Shown here one piece after another: positions 1-11,841 of a stretch of 64,000 nt of DNA. The position numbers and the translations under genes were made by a program. The notes beneath the pieces were generated by a model. That model saw only the letters and a list, made by a program, of their open reading frames with translations, had not been told where the DNA came from and ran no database searches. This stretch comes from Yersinia enterocolitica (GTDB lineage: Bacteria; Pseudomonadota; Gammaproteobacteria; Enterobacterales; Enterobacteriaceae), in contig NBTC02000002.1 of assembly GCA_002082245.2 (NCBI GenBank), positions 4,771,142 through 4,835,141 on the forward strand. Direction: 5' to 3'. Each line of letters opens with the position of its first letter. The stretch's first letter is position 1.

Positions 1-489
1 AGTAATTTCCGCCTGAGTGCTTTCTAATGTGGCTTTGGCGCTATCAAAATCAGCGCGTACGCCGAGACCTTTGGCCAAAATTTGCTGCTGCCGTTGGTAG
101 GTCAATAGGTTGTTTTTCTGTGTTGCCACTTTCGCCGCTCGTTGGGCGAGCACATTTTTCAGCGCTTCTTCGGCATCTTTCAGGGTATTTTGCTGAGTCA
201 GGTCATCAATTTCAGCCACTAACTGGCCTTTCTCAACCTGCTGTCCTAGGGTGACATGGAGCGCTTTGATTTGCCCTGAAACCTGAGCCCCAACAGTGAC
301 TTGTTTTTGTGCCTTGATGGTGCCATCAGCCAAGACAGTTTGTTCCAGAGTGCGAGTTTCGGCGGCGGCGGTGATGTAAGCGGGTTTATCCGCCGGTGAA
401 ATCAATCTGAATAGCAGCACGCCGCCCGCTATCAGCAGCAGTACAGCCAGCCCGATAAAGCGTCGTTTCGACCTTGTAACCTGTTGCAT
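1..489 (-). CDS. macA: MacA-like periplasmic adaptor (HlyD/RND family), 3' end cut by window edge
   Basis: Only the first 163 codons are present. Translation from the ATG at 489-487 starts MQQVTRSKRR, followed by one hydrophobic segment (about residues 11-28) that would anchor the protein in the inner membrane. Then comes a biotinyl-lipoyl-like half motif with VTVGAQVSGQIKALHV and a Gln/Ala/Lys-rich helical hairpin (about residues 90-155). This is the layout of MacA-type adaptors that bridge an ABC exporter (MacB) to TolC. It is transcribed away from the two-component genes at 677-2754, so those may be its regulators; this is inference. The MacB partner would lie outside the window to the left. 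Another HlyD-type adaptor is possible. Confidence 0.72.
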   Translation of the reverse strand, partial: MQQVTRSKRRFIGLAVLLLIAGGVLLFRLISPADKPAYITAAAETRTLEQTVLADGTIKAQKQVTVGAQVSGQIKALHVTLGQQVEKGQLVAEIDDLTQQNTLKDAEEALKNVLAQRAAKVATQKNNLLTYQRQQQILAKGLGVRADFDSAKATLESTQAEIT

Positions 490-676
490 AATCAATCAAA
501 GATCCTTGAACCACAATGAAGAGAACGGTGAAACCAAATGCAGGGGGATAATTTACCGCCAACACCGATGAGTGTGAGTTAAGTGAGATTCAAGAATATG
601 TAAGGATTGAGTAAAACCGGCTGCGCGCGAGTCAAATAGGCATGAAAATAGCCGAAATCAGGCAGGAGAGTTAAAA

Positions 677-1360
677 ATGAAGATTTTGTTAGTCGATGAT
701 GATGTGGAACTGGGCACTATGCTGAGAGAATACCTGAGCGGTGAGGGCTTTAATGCCGAATTGGTATTAACCGGTAAAGCGGGTATTGCCGCAGCCTTAT
801 CTGGAGACTATACCGCCTTGATCCTCGATATTATGTTGCCTGATATGAGTGGTATTGATGTTTTGCGGCAAGTGCGTAAAAAAAGTCGCTTACCGATCAT
901 TATGTTAACCGCTAAAGGGGATAATATTGACCGGGTTATCGGTCTGGAAATGGGGGCAGATGACTATATGCCTAAACCCTGTTATCCCCGCGAGCTAGTC
1001 GCCCGCTTGCGCGCAGTATTGCGCCGCTTTGATGAACATCCTGAGGTGCCGTCAGCCGATGACAGTATCATCAGCCATGGCGACCTCACACTCAACCCGT
1101 CAACGCGCAGCAGTGAATGGCAGGGTAAACCGTTTGATCTGACTGCATCGGAATTTAACTTGTTGGAACTGCTGTTGCGTTCACCAGAGCGGGTGGTTAC
1201 CAAAGATGAGTTATCCGATAAAGGATTAGGCCGACCACGGGAAGCCTATGACCGCAGTGTTGATGTGCATATCAGCAATATACGTCAAAAACTTGCAGCC
1301 CTGCCGGGGAACAATCTGAATATTGAAACGGTACGTAGTATTGGTTATCGCATCAGATAA
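677..1360 (+). CDS. OmpR/PhoB-family response regulator
   Basis: The 227-residue protein has an N-terminal receiver domain with the acidic pocket D7-D9, phospho-acceptor D51 (in LILDIMLPDMSG), T78 and K100. A winged-helix DNA-binding domain follows (about 130-225, with LTASEFNLLELLL and VDVHISNIRQKL). It is preceded by a good ribosome site (caggagag) and followed within about 26 bases by a sensor kinase gene, so the two form an operon. The sequence resembles the CpxR/RstA branch, but no specific ortholog is claimed. It is divergent from a MacA-like efflux gene, which suggests control of envelope or efflux functions (inference). Confidence 0.9.
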   Translation: MKILLVDDDVELGTMLREYLSGEGFNAELVLTGKAGIAAALSGDYTALILDIMLPDMSGIDVLRQVRKKSRLPIIMLTAKGDNIDRVIGLEMGADDYMPKPCYPRELVARLRAVLRRFDEHPEVPSADDSIISHGDLTLNPSTRSSEWQGKPFDLTASEFNLLELLLRSPERVVTKDELSDKGLGRPREAYDRSVDVHISNIRQKLAALPGNNLNIETVRSIGYRIR

Positions 1361-1386
1361 TAGCCTTGGGTGGAGTGAGATTGCTT

Positions 1387-2754
1387 ATGCGCGGACGGTT
1401 GTTTTGGAAAATCCTGCTGGGTTTTTGGTTTACCTTTATTTTAATGACCCAGATGCTGTGGCTGGTGTTCTCCTTTTATGGCAATCGCCATGAACCCCCT
1501 GAGCGTGAAATGGTGCGGCAAATTGCCAAATTACAGGTTGCCTCGGCGGCGTCGGTATTACATTCCGGTGGTTTGCCTGCGCTAAGTACCATGACAGCTA
1601 ACTGGTCGGAGGCTGATAAAGCCCATTTTTCTGTATTACCGGTGGCGGCGCTGCCACCGCTGACTGAAGAGGCGCTTACCGGGAAATCGATTCCCCAAGG
1701 CGGTGAACCTGAGTTTTATCGTCGTGAGGTTACCACTTGGGCCCAAGGCCCTGATGGACAAAACTATCGTGTCAGTTACGACATCGATGGCTTGCGCCCC
1801 GTTAATCAGCAGGGTGGCCCCGATGAAAAGCGCCATGAAATACTGAATATTCCTATCCCTATGATTTGGATGGGCGTATTAGGCGGTTTGTTCTTTAGCG
1901 CGTTATTAGCCTGGAATCTAACGCGGCCGATGCGCCAGTTGCGTGCCGGTTTTGAACGGGTGGCACAGGGGGATTTGTCGGTACGATTGCTGCCGGTAAT
2001 GCGGCGGCGTCATGATGAGCTGACTGAAGTTGCGCGTGACTTTGACTCAATGGCCGAACGGCTCGAAGCTCTAGTCAGTGCGCGGGAACAACTACTGCAT
2101 GATGTGTCCCATGAGTTGCGTTCCCCGCTGGCGCGTTTGCAACTGGCGATTGGCTTAGCGCACCAGAATCCTGGCAATGTTGAAAGCTCATTACAGCGTA
2201 TTGAGCATGAATCGGAACGGTTGGATAAGATGATTGGTGAGTTGCTGGCACTTTCACGAGCTGAAAACCACGATCTTGCTGACGATGACGAGTATTTCGA
2301 TTTGCATGAGCTGGTCAAAGTGGTGGTAAATGATGCGCGCTTTGAGGCGCAGGTGCCGGGCGTTGAGATCTTGCTACAGGTGTTGCCCCCTATCGAGTAC
2401 ACCGTCAGAGGTAATGCTGAATTGATGCGACGGGCTATTGATAACATTGTCCGCAATGCGCTGCGTTTCTCCGTTCATGGGCAACAGGTAAAAGTGACAC
2501 TTTCATTGGTGGATAAGAGTTATCAGATTCAGGTTGCTGACCAAGGGCCAGGCGTTGAAGAGAGCAAGTTATCCAGTATTTTTGACCCCTTTGTGCGCGT
2601 TAAGTCGGCGATGTCTGGCAAAGGTTATGGTTTGGGATTGGCCATTACGCGTAAGGTGATTCAGGCCCATGGCGGGCAGGTTGAAGCACGCAATGGTGAG
2701 CAGGGGGGATTGGTGATTACACTACGGATTCCACGTTGGCTTGCAGTGGAGTAG
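1387..2754 (+). CDS. Sensor histidine kinase, partner of the OmpR-family regulator
   Basis: From the ATG at 1387 the protein has 455 residues: a transmembrane helix (about 8-30), a periplasmic sensor region of about 125 residues, a second transmembrane helix (after about residue 155, IPMIWMGVLGGLFFSALLAW), HAMP, a dimerisation/phospho-acceptor helix with the H-box HDVSHELRSPLARLQ, and a catalytic ATPase domain with N box (NIVRNALRFS), G1 (DQGPGV) and G2 (GKGYGLGLAI) motifs. This is the CpxA-like class. In-frame TTG codons at 1366 and 1381 and a GTG at 1375 are alternative starts; the ATG was chosen because a GGAG lies about 11 bases before it. The ligand is unknown. Confidence 0.88.
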   Translation: MRGRLFWKILLGFWFTFILMTQMLWLVFSFYGNRHEPPEREMVRQIAKLQVASAASVLHSGGLPALSTMTANWSEADKAHFSVLPVAALPPLTEEALTGKSIPQGGEPEFYRREVTTWAQGPDGQNYRVSYDIDGLRPVNQQGGPDEKRHEILNIPIPMIWMGVLGGLFFSALLAWNLTRPMRQLRAGFERVAQGDLSVRLLPVMRRRHDELTEVARDFDSMAERLEALVSAREQLLHDVSHELRSPLARLQLAIGLAHQNPGNVESSLQRIEHESERLDKMIGELLALSRAENHDLADDDEYFDLHELVKVVVNDARFEAQVPGVEILLQVLPPIEYTVRGNAELMRRAIDNIVRNALRFSVHGQQVKVTLSLVDKSYQIQVADQGPGVEESKLSSIFDPFVRVKSAMSGKGYGLGLAITRKVIQAHGGQVEARNGEQGGLVITLRIPRWLAVE

Positions 2755-2783
2755 TTTGACAGTAACGGTAATAGCAGAAAACA

Positions 2784-2812
2784 AAAACGGCACCCTTAGG
2801 CGCCGTTTTTTT
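2784..2812. terminator. Bidirectional intrinsic terminator between sensor kinase and crr
   Basis: Arms AAAACGGC and GCCGTTTT enclose a 10-base loop and are flanked by A- and T-runs on both sides. It can end both the plus-strand kinase operon and the minus-strand ptsHI-crr operon. Confidence 0.85.
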
Positions 2813-2824
2813 ATTCGTATGAGA

Positions 2825-3334
2825 TTACTTCTTGATACGAATAATTGGTGTTTCACCAACGGTGACACTACCGGACAACTTAATCAGTTCTTTGATCTCG
2901 TCCATGTTGGAGATAACAACCGGCGTCAATGTAGACTTGGCTTTCTCTTCCAGCAGGGCCAGATTGAACTCAATAACCACATCACCTTTCTTGACGCGCT
3001 GGCCTTCTTCAGCGATGCGTTTGAAGCCTTCGCCTTTCAGTTCAACAGTGTCAATACCGAAGTGGACGAACAGCTCAATGCCGCTGTCTGATTCGATAGA
3101 AAAAGCATGGTTAGTCTCGAAAATTTTACCGATGGTGCCATCAACAGGAGCAACCATTTTATTGCCTGAAGGCTTGATAGCAATACCATCACCAACGATT
3201 TTCTCTGCAAAAACAACATCAGGAACATCTTCAATGTTGACGATTTCACCAGACAATGGCGCAACGATTTCAATAGTACCACTGTCTTTTTTGTCATCTG
3301 AAACCAGTGATTTCAGTTTATCGAACAAACCCAT
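2825..3334 (-). CDS. crr: PTS glucose-specific enzyme IIA (EIIA-Glc)
   Basis: The 169-residue cytoplasmic phosphocarrier has the same length as E. coli Crr. It carries both conserved histidines, in [12 protein letters not shown] (H76) and [15 protein letters not shown] (H91, the phosphorylation site). It accepts phosphate from HPr and passes it to the glucose EIIBC. Unphosphorylated it blocks several permeases; phosphorylated it stimulates adenylate cyclase (family knowledge). It is the last gene of ptsH-ptsI-crr, 48 bases after ptsI. A good Shine-Dalgarno (taggagaagatc) precedes the ATG. Confidence 0.98.
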   Translation of the reverse strand: MGLFDKLKSLVSDDKKDSGTIEIVAPLSGEIVNIEDVPDVVFAEKIVGDGIAIKPSGNKMVAPVDGTIGKIFETNHAFSIESDSGIELFVHFGIDTVELKGEGFKRIAEEGQRVKKGDVVIEFNLALLEEKAKSTLTPVVISNMDEIKELIKLSGSVTVGETPIIRIKK

Positions 3335-3382
3335 GATCTTCTCCTAAGTATTTATATCGGGCAGCGTTCCAGTATCGTGGAA

Positions 3383-5110
3383 TTAGCAGAGTGTTTTTTC
3401 TTCGATGAATGTGGTAATCAAATCCATCAATTCCTTCGCTGTTGGTTGAGCTAATGCCTGCTCTGCCAACACCTTCACATCTTCGAAATTCGTATTACGG
3501 ATAATTTTCTTGATGCGTGGGATCGAAATCGCACTCATGCTGAACTCATCCAGCCCCATGCCCAATAGCAACAGTGTAGCACGTTCATCACCAGCAAGTT
3601 CACCGCACATACCGGTCCACTTACCTTCAGCGTGAGATGCATCAATAACCTGTTTGATCAGGCCCAATACCGATGGCGACATTGGATTATAGAGATGAGA
3701 AATCAGCTCATTGCCACGATCTACTGCCAGAGTATACTGAGTTAGATCGTTTGTCCCAATACTAAAGAAGTCAACTTCCTTAGCTAAATGGCGAGCGATA
3801 ACCGCCGCCGCAGGTGTTTCAACCATTACACCGACCTCGATAGTTTCATCGAAGGCCTTGTTTTCTACACGTAATTGGCCTTTCAGCAGTTCAAGTTCTG
3901 CTTTCAGTTCACGTACTTCTTCAACCGAAATAATCATCGGGAACATAATACGTAATTTGCCAAATGCTGAGGCTCGCAAGATTGCACGCAGCTGTGCGTG
4001 CAGAATTTCTTTGCGATCCATAGCAATACGGATAGCGCGCCAGCCCAGGAATGGGTTCTCTTCTTTCGGCAGGTTCATATACGGCAAATCTTTATCGCCG
4101 CCGATGTCCATGGTACGGACGATAACAGCCTGAGAGCCCATCGCTTCAGCAACGGCTTTATATGCCTGGAACTGCTCTTCTTCTGTAGGCAAAGAATCGC
4201 GGTCCATAAACAGGAATTCGGTACGATACAGACCAACACCTTCAGCGCCATTACGTTCAGCACCGGCGATATCACGCACAGTACCGATGTTGGCAACCAC
4301 TTCAACCTGATGGCCATCAAGGGTGATAGCAGGCAGGTCTTTTAATTTGGCCAGATCATTTTTCTCGGTGATGTATTGAGTATTCACCGCTTTCAACTGC
4401 TCAATAATATCGGCAGTTGGGTTTAAATAGACTTTGTTGTTTACTGCATCAAGGATCAAATAGTCGCCATTCTGGACTTGTTTGGTCACATCGGAGGTGC
4501 CGACGATAGCAGGGAGTTCCAACGAACGAGCCATAATCGAAGTGTGAGAGGTACGGCCACCTAAATCGGTGATAAACCCTAACACTTTATCCAGATTAAG
4601 CTGTGCGGTTTCTGATGGCGTCAAATCGGTGGCAACCAGAATAACTTCATCCTGAATGGCACTCAGATCAACAATGGTCAGACCGAGAATGTTCTTCAGC
4701 AGGCGTTTACCGATATCACGCACGTCAGCCGCACGTTCTTTCAGGTATTCGTCATCCAGTTCTTCCAGGGCTTTTGCCTGCCCCTCAATCACTGAATAAG
4801 CGGCTGCATCAGCAGAGGCATGCTCATCTTTGATGAGGGCTATGATTTCCTGCTCAAGCTCTTCGTCTTCCAACAGCATGATATGCCCTTCGAAGATGGC
4901 AGCTTTCTCTTCGCCGAGGCTTGCTTCAGCTTTGGTCTTAATCGCTTCTAACTGCTCAGACGCTTTGGCCCGCCCAGATTTGAAACGTTCGACTTCCTGC
5001 TCCACTTGGTCAGCAGAGATCTTTTTCCGGTTGATGACAATCTCATCTTCTTTCAGCAAAAGTGCTTTACCAAAAGCGATACCCGGTGATACTAAAATGC
5101 CTGAAATCAT
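3383..5110 (-). CDS. ptsI: PTS enzyme I, phosphoenolpyruvate-protein phosphotransferase
   Basis: This 575-residue protein is full length. The phospho-histidine motif [21 protein letters not shown] (H189) sits in the mobile domain, and the C-terminal PEP-binding barrel includes [29 protein letters not shown] and [10 protein letters not shown] (C502). It takes phosphate from PEP and gives it to HPr, the first step of all PTS sugar uptake. It is the middle gene of the minus-strand pts operon. The ATG follows an aaggtag ribosome site. Confidence 0.98.
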   Translation of the reverse strand: MISGILVSPGIAFGKALLLKEDEIVINRKKISADQVEQEVERFKSGRAKASEQLEAIKTKAEASLGEEKAAIFEGHIMLLEDEELEQEIIALIKDEHASADAAAYSVIEGQAKALEELDDEYLKERAADVRDIGKRLLKNILGLTIVDLSAIQDEVILVATDLTPSETAQLNLDKVLGFITDLGGRTSHTSIMARSLELPAIVGTSDVTKQVQNGDYLILDAVNNKVYLNPTADIIEQLKAVNTQYITEKNDLAKLKDLPAITLDGHQVEVVANIGTVRDIAGAERNGAEGVGLYRTEFLFMDRDSLPTEEEQFQAYKAVAEAMGSQAVIVRTMDIGGDKDLPYMNLPKEENPFLGWRAIRIAMDRKEILHAQLRAILRASAFGKLRIMFPMIISVEEVRELKAELELLKGQLRVENKAFDETIEVGVMVETPAAAVIARHLAKEVDFFSIGTNDLTQYTLAVDRGNELISHLYNPMSPSVLGLIKQVIDASHAEGKWTGMCGELAGDERATLLLLGMGLDEFSMSAISIPRIKKIIRNTNFEDVKVLAEQALAQPTAKELMDLITTFIEEKTLC

Positions 5111-5157
5111 AACCCTACCTTACTCTTGACTGGTGTTAACTAAAAAAGCGTGCGTGA

Positions 5158-5415
5158 TTACTCAAGCTCAGCCATCAGTTTTACCAGATGCTCAACAGCT
5201 TTCTTCTCATCTTCACCAACAGCCGAGATCGTAACAACAGTACCTTGGGTCAGGCCCAGAGTTTGTAGTTTAAACAGGCTCTTGGCGCTGGCGCTTTTAC
5301 CGTTAGAGATCACAGTAATTTCAGACGCAAAGCCTTTTGCTTCTTTTACGAACTGGGCAGCCGGGCGGGTATGCAGACCATTTGGTGCAGTAATAGTAAC
5401 TTCTTGCTGGAACAT
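5158..5415 (-). CDS. ptsH: PTS phosphocarrier protein HPr
   Basis: The 85-residue protein has the phosphorylation site [11 protein letters not shown] (H15) and the S46 region [11 protein letters not shown], standard for enterobacterial HPr. It transfers phosphate from enzyme I to the sugar-specific EIIA proteins. It is the first gene of the pts operon; a Cra-like operator lies about 280 bases upstream. The 450-base gap to cysK holds this promoter region and the cysK terminator. Confidence 0.98.
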   Translation of the reverse strand: MFQQEVTITAPNGLHTRPAAQFVKEAKGFASEITVISNGKSASAKSLFKLQTLGLTQGTVVTISAVGEDEKKAVEHLVKLMAELE

Positions 5416-5694
5416 TGTATTTCCCCAACTTATTGGATTTATGTTGTGGAGCTAAAGTTTAGTGTAGAACCCAAACTTTAGCCTGTATTGGTGCGCGTAT
5501 AACAAGACCATCTGACTTGCGCATGACTATGCCTCAACCACCGGCAAGTCACAAAGACAGTTTCTGATGCAACCTGAATTCAGGTCTAAAATCGACACTG
5601 TCGTATCTAAGAATAATGCTCTCTTTGCGTTATGTCTTCAATCCACGTTCGGTGATGACATTTTTTGTCGCATTGCATAATTGTTAAATCGATT

Positions 5695-5706
5695 CAGCCA
5701 GAGATT
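5695..5706 (-). promoter_or_regulatory. Cra (FruR) operator-like site upstream of ptsH
   Basis: On the minus strand the sequence reads TGAATCGATTTA, matching the Cra half-palindrome TGAAWCGWTTMA. E. coli ptsH has a closely similar site in its P0 promoter region. The rest of the 5416-5864 gap shows AT-rich promoter-like sequence and the cysK terminator only. Confidence 0.6.
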
Positions 5707-5813
5707 CACTCAAGATACGATTAATTTCGCGTATCAAAATAATTGACCGGTTAAATACTAAACCCAGAGGGTAAAATCAATCTTTATGTAGTAAAAACTT
5801 TGAAGTGCGCCAC

Positions 5814-5843
5814 AAAAAAAGCACCCATGAGGGTGCTTTTTTA
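5814..5843 (-). terminator. Intrinsic terminator after cysK
   Basis: The stem GCACCC/GGGTGC with loop ATGA is flanked by A7 on one side and T6 on the other. It lies about 20 bases downstream of the cysK stop. Confidence 0.9.
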
Positions 5844-5864
5844 GCATTTAGTGCGACAGCCTGA

Positions 5865-6833
5865 CTACTGTTGCAGCTCTTGCTCAGTGAACAAATCTGC
5901 AAACAATGCTGTGCTTAAATAACGCTCACCCGAGGAGGGAAGAATAACCACAATTGTTTTGTCAGTAAAGCCATCTTCTTCGGAAAGTTTGACTGCTGCC
6001 GCAACTGCTGCACCGGAAGAAATACCGGCCAAAATACCTTCTTCGTCCATCAAACGGCGAGCCATTGAGATAGCTTCATCATTGGTTACCAACGCTACGC
6101 GGTCAACCAAACTCAGATCGAGGTTGCCGGGAATAAAGCCAGCACCGATACCTTGGATTTTATGTGGGCCGGGTTTGATTTCCTGTCCAGCCAACGCTTG
6201 CGTGATAACCGGGGAGTCAGTCGGTTCAACCGCCACAGTGATAATCGCTTTGCCTTTGGTATTTTTAATGTAGCGGCTAACACCGGTCAGGGTACCACCG
6301 GTACCGACACCTGCGATAAAGACGTCCACTTCACCATCGGTATCTTCCCAAATTTCCGGGCCGGTGGTTTGCTCATGAATTTCCGGATTCGCTGGATTAC
6401 TGAATTGCTGCAAAATCAGGTAACGGTCAGGGTCAGTTGCTTGAATCTCTTCCGCTTTAGCAATGGCTCCTTTCATCCCTTTGGCCCCTTCGGTCAGGAC
6501 CAGATTAGCGCCGAGCGCTTTTAGTAGCTTACGGCGCTCAATGCTCATGGTTTCTGGCATGGTAAGGGTTAATTTATAACCGCGAGCGGCGGCAACAAAT
6601 GCCAAAGCAATGCCGGTATTACCGCTGGTAGGTTCTACCAGCTCTTTGCCTGCGGTCAGAATGCCGCGCTTTTCGGCATCCCAAATCATATTGGAACCGA
6701 TACGGCATTTAACGCTGAAACTTGGATTGCGTGATTCAACCTTCGCCAAAATGCGCCCGTTACCGATACGGTTCAGACGAACCAGCGGCGTATGGCCGAT
6801 TGTTAAAGAGTTGTCTTCATATATCTTGCTCAT
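5865..6833 (-). CDS. cysK: Cysteine synthase A (O-acetylserine sulfhydrylase)
   Basis: This 322-residue PLP enzyme carries the Schiff-base lysine K42 in [11 protein letters not shown], the substrate loop [11 protein letters not shown] and the phosphate-binding [15 protein letters not shown]. It makes cysteine from O-acetylserine and sulfide, the last step of sulfate assimilation. The gene order cysZ-cysK-ptsHI-crr is as in E. coli. It has its own terminator, and 156 bases separate it from cysZ. Confidence 0.97.
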   Translation of the reverse strand: MSKIYEDNSLTIGHTPLVRLNRIGNGRILAKVESRNPSFSVKCRIGSNMIWDAEKRGILTAGKELVEPTSGNTGIALAFVAAARGYKLTLTMPETMSIERRKLLKALGANLVLTEGAKGMKGAIAKAEEIQATDPDRYLILQQFSNPANPEIHEQTTGPEIWEDTDGEVDVFIAGVGTGGTLTGVSRYIKNTKGKAIITVAVEPTDSPVITQALAGQEIKPGPHKIQGIGAGFIPGNLDLSLVDRVALVTNDEAISMARRLMDEEGILAGISSGAAVAAAVKLSEEDGFTDKTIVVILPSSGERYLSTALFADLFTEQELQQ

Positions 6834-6962
6834 AGCCCGTCCTTTAACTCTATGAAAATGTAGGAAACGTTCAAAGCATACGCTAACAGTATGGCTATGG
6901 AAGTAAGTAATTAGTATATCGATATGTTATTAGGAAATAAGTTTTAATCCCAATAGCTTTAA

Positions 6963-6981
6963 GGGCGTGGCTGGCACGCCC
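6963..6981 (-). terminator. Hairpin downstream of cysZ, weak terminator
   Basis: Perfect arms GGGCGTG/CACGCCC with a 5-base loop lie 9 bases after the cysZ stop. The following T-tract is short on the minus strand, so termination may be weak. Confidence 0.5.
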
Positions 6982-6989
6982 AAAGGAGA

Positions 6990-7757
6990 TTAACGAGGTG
7001 GTTGAGTAAACTGGTCGCGGTAACGATCTACCCACATTGCGGTGGCTCCGCAAACGGCAACCGGCAGAATCACCAGATTAAGGAATGGGATCATAGTAAA
7101 CAAGCTCACCAGTGCACCAAATTGCAAGTTATCGACTTTATTTTGTCGCAATGCACTGCGCATCTGCTGGAAACTCACTTTATGGTTATCAAAGGGATAA
7201 TCGCAATATTGAATTGATAGCATCCAGGCACTGAATAAGAACCACAATACCGGCGCAACGGTCTGACCAATGCCAGGGATAAAGTAGAGCAGCAGTAGCC
7301 CTAATGCCCGGGGCAGGTAGTAAGCCAGTTTTTGCCACTCGCGCGCCATGATGCGCGGCAAATCTTTAACTATTCCCCATATACCGGTGTCTGGCAGTGG
7401 TTTACCCGTCAGACTGGCCTCCAGTTGCTCAGCCAGCAAGCCGCTAAAGGGGGCTGCAATAATATTGGCCAGGGTACTGAACAGGTAACTGAATACCAGT
7501 AGCACCGAGATAACCATTACTGGCCACAACAAATAACTCAGCCACTGTAACCAGTCGGGAACATGGTTCATCAATTGTGGAACCCAATCACCTATACGGT
7601 TGAATAACCACCAGAAAGCGCCCCCCATCAGCAGAATATTTACCAGTAAGGGCAAAATAACAAATCGCCGGATACCCGGACGGGAAATTAATTGCCATCC
7701 TTGGGCGAAATAATGGACACCACTCACCTTTTTTACCGCTTTTTGCGTATACGCCAT
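6990..7757 (-). CDS. cysZ: CysZ, sulfate uptake membrane protein
   Basis: This 255-residue inner-membrane protein has several hydrophobic segments (about 28-50, 70-100, 145-185 and 205-235) and the characteristic family opening [27 protein letters not shown]. CysZ lets sulfate into the cell to feed cysteine synthesis, which agrees with cysK as the next gene downstream. It is divergent from zipA across about 220 bases. Confidence 0.95.
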   Translation of the reverse strand: MAYTQKAVKKVSGVHYFAQGWQLISRPGIRRFVILPLLVNILLMGGAFWWLFNRIGDWVPQLMNHVPDWLQWLSYLLWPVMVISVLLVFSYLFSTLANIIAAPFSGLLAEQLEASLTGKPLPDTGIWGIVKDLPRIMAREWQKLAYYLPRALGLLLLYFIPGIGQTVAPVLWFLFSAWMLSIQYCDYPFDNHKVSFQQMRSALRQNKVDNLQFGALVSLFTMIPFLNLVILPVAVCGATAMWVDRYRDQFTQPPR

Positions 7758-7976
7758 GCCATTCAGTTCTCTGTAAGTCTATTGACCCACGTATCATATC
7801 GGTATGATTTCCCACTGCATAGTCACATATTGTGCAAAAAACGAGCGAAACATCTAGCATAATCATCTTTCTTCGAAGAAAATTGAGCACGGACTTGCAC
7901 TTGTGTTCGTTGGCAAATAGAGTTAAAGGGTGAATGTTTGCCGCGGTGGCAATGTATTGGAACAACAGAGATAGTA

Positions 7977-8960
7977 ATGATGCAGGATTTGCGTCTGATA
8001 TTAATCGTTGTTGGCGCGATCGCCATAATAGCGTTGTTATTGCATGGTTTATGGACCAGCCGTAAAGAACGCTCTTCACTTTTTCGCGATCGCCCAGTTA
8101 AACGTCCGAAACAAGAACGTGTTGAAACCCCGATCGAGAGTCTCGATGAAGGGGTAGGAGAAGTGCGCGTCCGCACTGCTCATCCACAGGAGAAGCCTTC
8201 GTTTAGTCATATTGATGACGACGACGAAGACATGCCGGTTATTCAGCATACTGATACCAAACCGGCTCAGGTCAAGACGGAACCTCGTCACAAGCCTTTT
8301 GCTTCAGTGCCAACAGACTATGACGACCCTCTTTTGGGTGGGCTATCGGCTGAGCAACCACCGCATGCATCACAGCGTGATCCTTTGCTTGGATCGGTTG
8401 AAGAGTCGTATTCGCAACCGCGACACGCAGAGCCACAGCATGTGGCAGAACCTGCACCTCGTGTGGCACCACAACATGTGGAATCACAACCAGAGCCTGT
8501 CGCTCCGGCAGCAGAGGTGAAACCACAGAAACTGAAAGAGACCGTTTTGGTGCTGCATGTTGCTGCGCATCATGGTGGCGCTCTTGGCGGCGAGTTGCTG
8601 CTACAGAGTGTTCTTCAGTCTGGTTTCCAGTTTGGTGAGATGGGTATTTTCCATCGTCATCTTAGCCCGGCAGGCAGTGGCCCAGTATTATTCAGTTTGG
8701 CGAATATGGTAAAACCGGGTTCTTTCGACCCTGATACCATGTCTGATTTTTCAACGCCGGGTGTCTCAATGTTTATGATGGTGCCGTCTTATGGTGATGC
8801 CAATCAGAACTTTAAATTAATGCTGCAATCAGCCCAACGCATTGCTGATGATGTCGGTGGTGTAGTGTTGGATGATGATCGCCGCATGATGACCCCGCAG
8901 AAGCTGGAAACGTATAAGGCGCGTATCCGTGAAGTGCTGGATGCAAACGCTAGCGCCTGA
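7977..8960 (+). CDS. zipA: Cell division protein ZipA
   Basis: Translation from the ATG at 7977 gives 327 residues: [20 protein letters not shown], a single N-terminal membrane anchor, then a charged region and a P/Q/E-rich linker (about 75-185), and the globular FtsZ-binding domain (about 190-325, starting [19 protein letters not shown]). ZipA tethers FtsZ to the membrane at the division site. An in-frame TTG at 7938 would add 13 residues, but the known family N-terminus is MMQDLRL. It is syntenic with cysZ (divergent) and ligA. Confidence 0.96.
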   Translation: MMQDLRLILIVVGAIAIIALLLHGLWTSRKERSSLFRDRPVKRPKQERVETPIESLDEGVGEVRVRTAHPQEKPSFSHIDDDDEDMPVIQHTDTKPAQVKTEPRHKPFASVPTDYDDPLLGGLSAEQPPHASQRDPLLGSVEESYSQPRHAEPQHVAEPAPRVAPQHVESQPEPVAPAAEVKPQKLKETVLVLHVAAHHGGALGGELLLQSVLQSGFQFGEMGIFHRHLSPAGSGPVLFSLANMVKPGSFDPDTMSDFSTPGVSMFMMVPSYGDANQNFKLMLQSAQRIADDVGGVVLDDDRRMMTPQKLETYKARIREVLDANASA

Positions 8961-8993
8961 TAACGTTACCTCGCAATGAATCGAATTAACCCG

Positions 8994-9018
8994 AACCCCC
9001 GCATGCCGGGGGTTTTTT
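8994..9018 (+). terminator. Intrinsic terminator between zipA and ligA
   Basis: Arms AACCCCC/GGGGGTT with loop GCATGCC are followed by T6. Only 18 bases separate it from the ligA start, so ligA needs either its own promoter or read-through. Confidence 0.85.
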
Positions 9019-9032
9019 ATCTTTGATGGTGA

Positions 9033-11048
<2,016 letters not shown>

Positions 11049-11068
11049 TGGTAACGCCAGAGGGCTGT

Positions 11069-11284
11069 ATGGAAAAAGAGAATTTGATTGAGATTGCCAA
11101 TACCCGGATGCCGTTTGGTAAATACCAAGGGCGGGTATTAATCGACTTACCTGAAGAGTACCTGCTCTGGTTCGCCCGCAAAGGGGAATTCCCACCAGGC
11201 AAGTTAGGTATGTTGATGGAGCTGACGCTGACCATTAAAATCGAGGGATTGGATGGTTTGGTAAAACCCCTCAAGCGTGGTTGA
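11069..11284 (+). CDS. ypeB: YpeB-type DUF3820 small protein
   Basis: From the ATG at 11069 this is a 71-residue protein with the family signature MPFGKYQGRVLIDLPEEYLLWFARKGEFP. DUF3820 proteins are small and described as putative quorum-sensing-regulated virulence factors; the molecular role is unknown. A gene of this type directly follows ligA in E. coli. An in-frame GTG at 11048 overlaps the ligA stop, but the ATG has the better ribosome site (agaggg). An inverted repeat (gggcgat/atcgccc, 11301-11330) just downstream could terminate it. Confidence 0.85.
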   Translation: MEKENLIEIANTRMPFGKYQGRVLIDLPEEYLLWFARKGEFPPGKLGMLMELTLTIKIEGLDGLVKPLKRG

Positions 11285-11359
11285 TTTTACTTTCTAAAAC
11301 AGGGCGATAGCCGTTATGTTGCCATCGCCCTATCACTGTTTAACCGAATATCAATGTTA

Positions 11360-11698
11360 TTAAATATAAACGTCAATCTGGTTCTGTGCGGAAGGGCGGT
11401 TTACTCCATCACCGGCGGGCGCAGTTGCCGCATTGTTGTCACCTTCTTTGGTTTTATCCGCTTCCTTGGCCTGAATACGGGCAAGCTCAGCTTGCAGCGC
11501 TGCAATTTGACTCTGAATCTGTTGCTGCTGCTTTTGTAATTCATCTGCAGTCAAACCGGAATCTTTTAAGGTACTTAATTTTTCGGTCAGTTTTTGGATC
11601 TGCTGATTAATGGATTTAATTTGTGCCGCCGCACTGCTGTCAGAAGAGCTACTGCTGCTCACTGACACGGATGCTGCAGAGATAGTATTCGACATCAT
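11360..11698 (-). CDS. FlxA-like small coiled-coil protein
   Basis: This 112-residue protein has a Ser-rich N-terminus (about 6-25), a long coiled-coil with Gln/Leu/Lys heptads (about 26-80, IQKLTEKLSTLKDSGLTADELQKQQQQIQSQIAALQAEL) and a hydrophilic tail. This matches the FlxA-like family (in E. coli a flagellar-regulon gene). No signal peptide or membrane helix is seen. It stands alone between ypeB and a nucleotidyltransferase-fold gene, and its function is unknown. Confidence 0.75.
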   Translation of the reverse strand: MMSNTISAASVSVSSSSSSDSSAAAQIKSINQQIQKLTEKLSTLKDSGLTADELQKQQQQIQSQIAALQAELARIQAKEADKTKEGDNNAATAPAGDGVNRPSAQNQIDVYI

Positions 11699-11841
11699 TA
11701 TTCCTTAGTAAAACCTGGATGGAGTAATGCTTATCGACGGGAGGATATTAACCTTTAACTTTTGAGGGCTGCTTTACACAATCTTATCACTTGCTTATCA
11801 CTTGGTTGTTTTTTTAAACGCTACCACACGGTTCTGAAACG

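Noticed and set aside
2741..3347. Plus-strand frames opposite crr and ptsI
   Set aside because: Antisense shadows of strongly conserved minus-strand genes, with no ribosome sites or known families.
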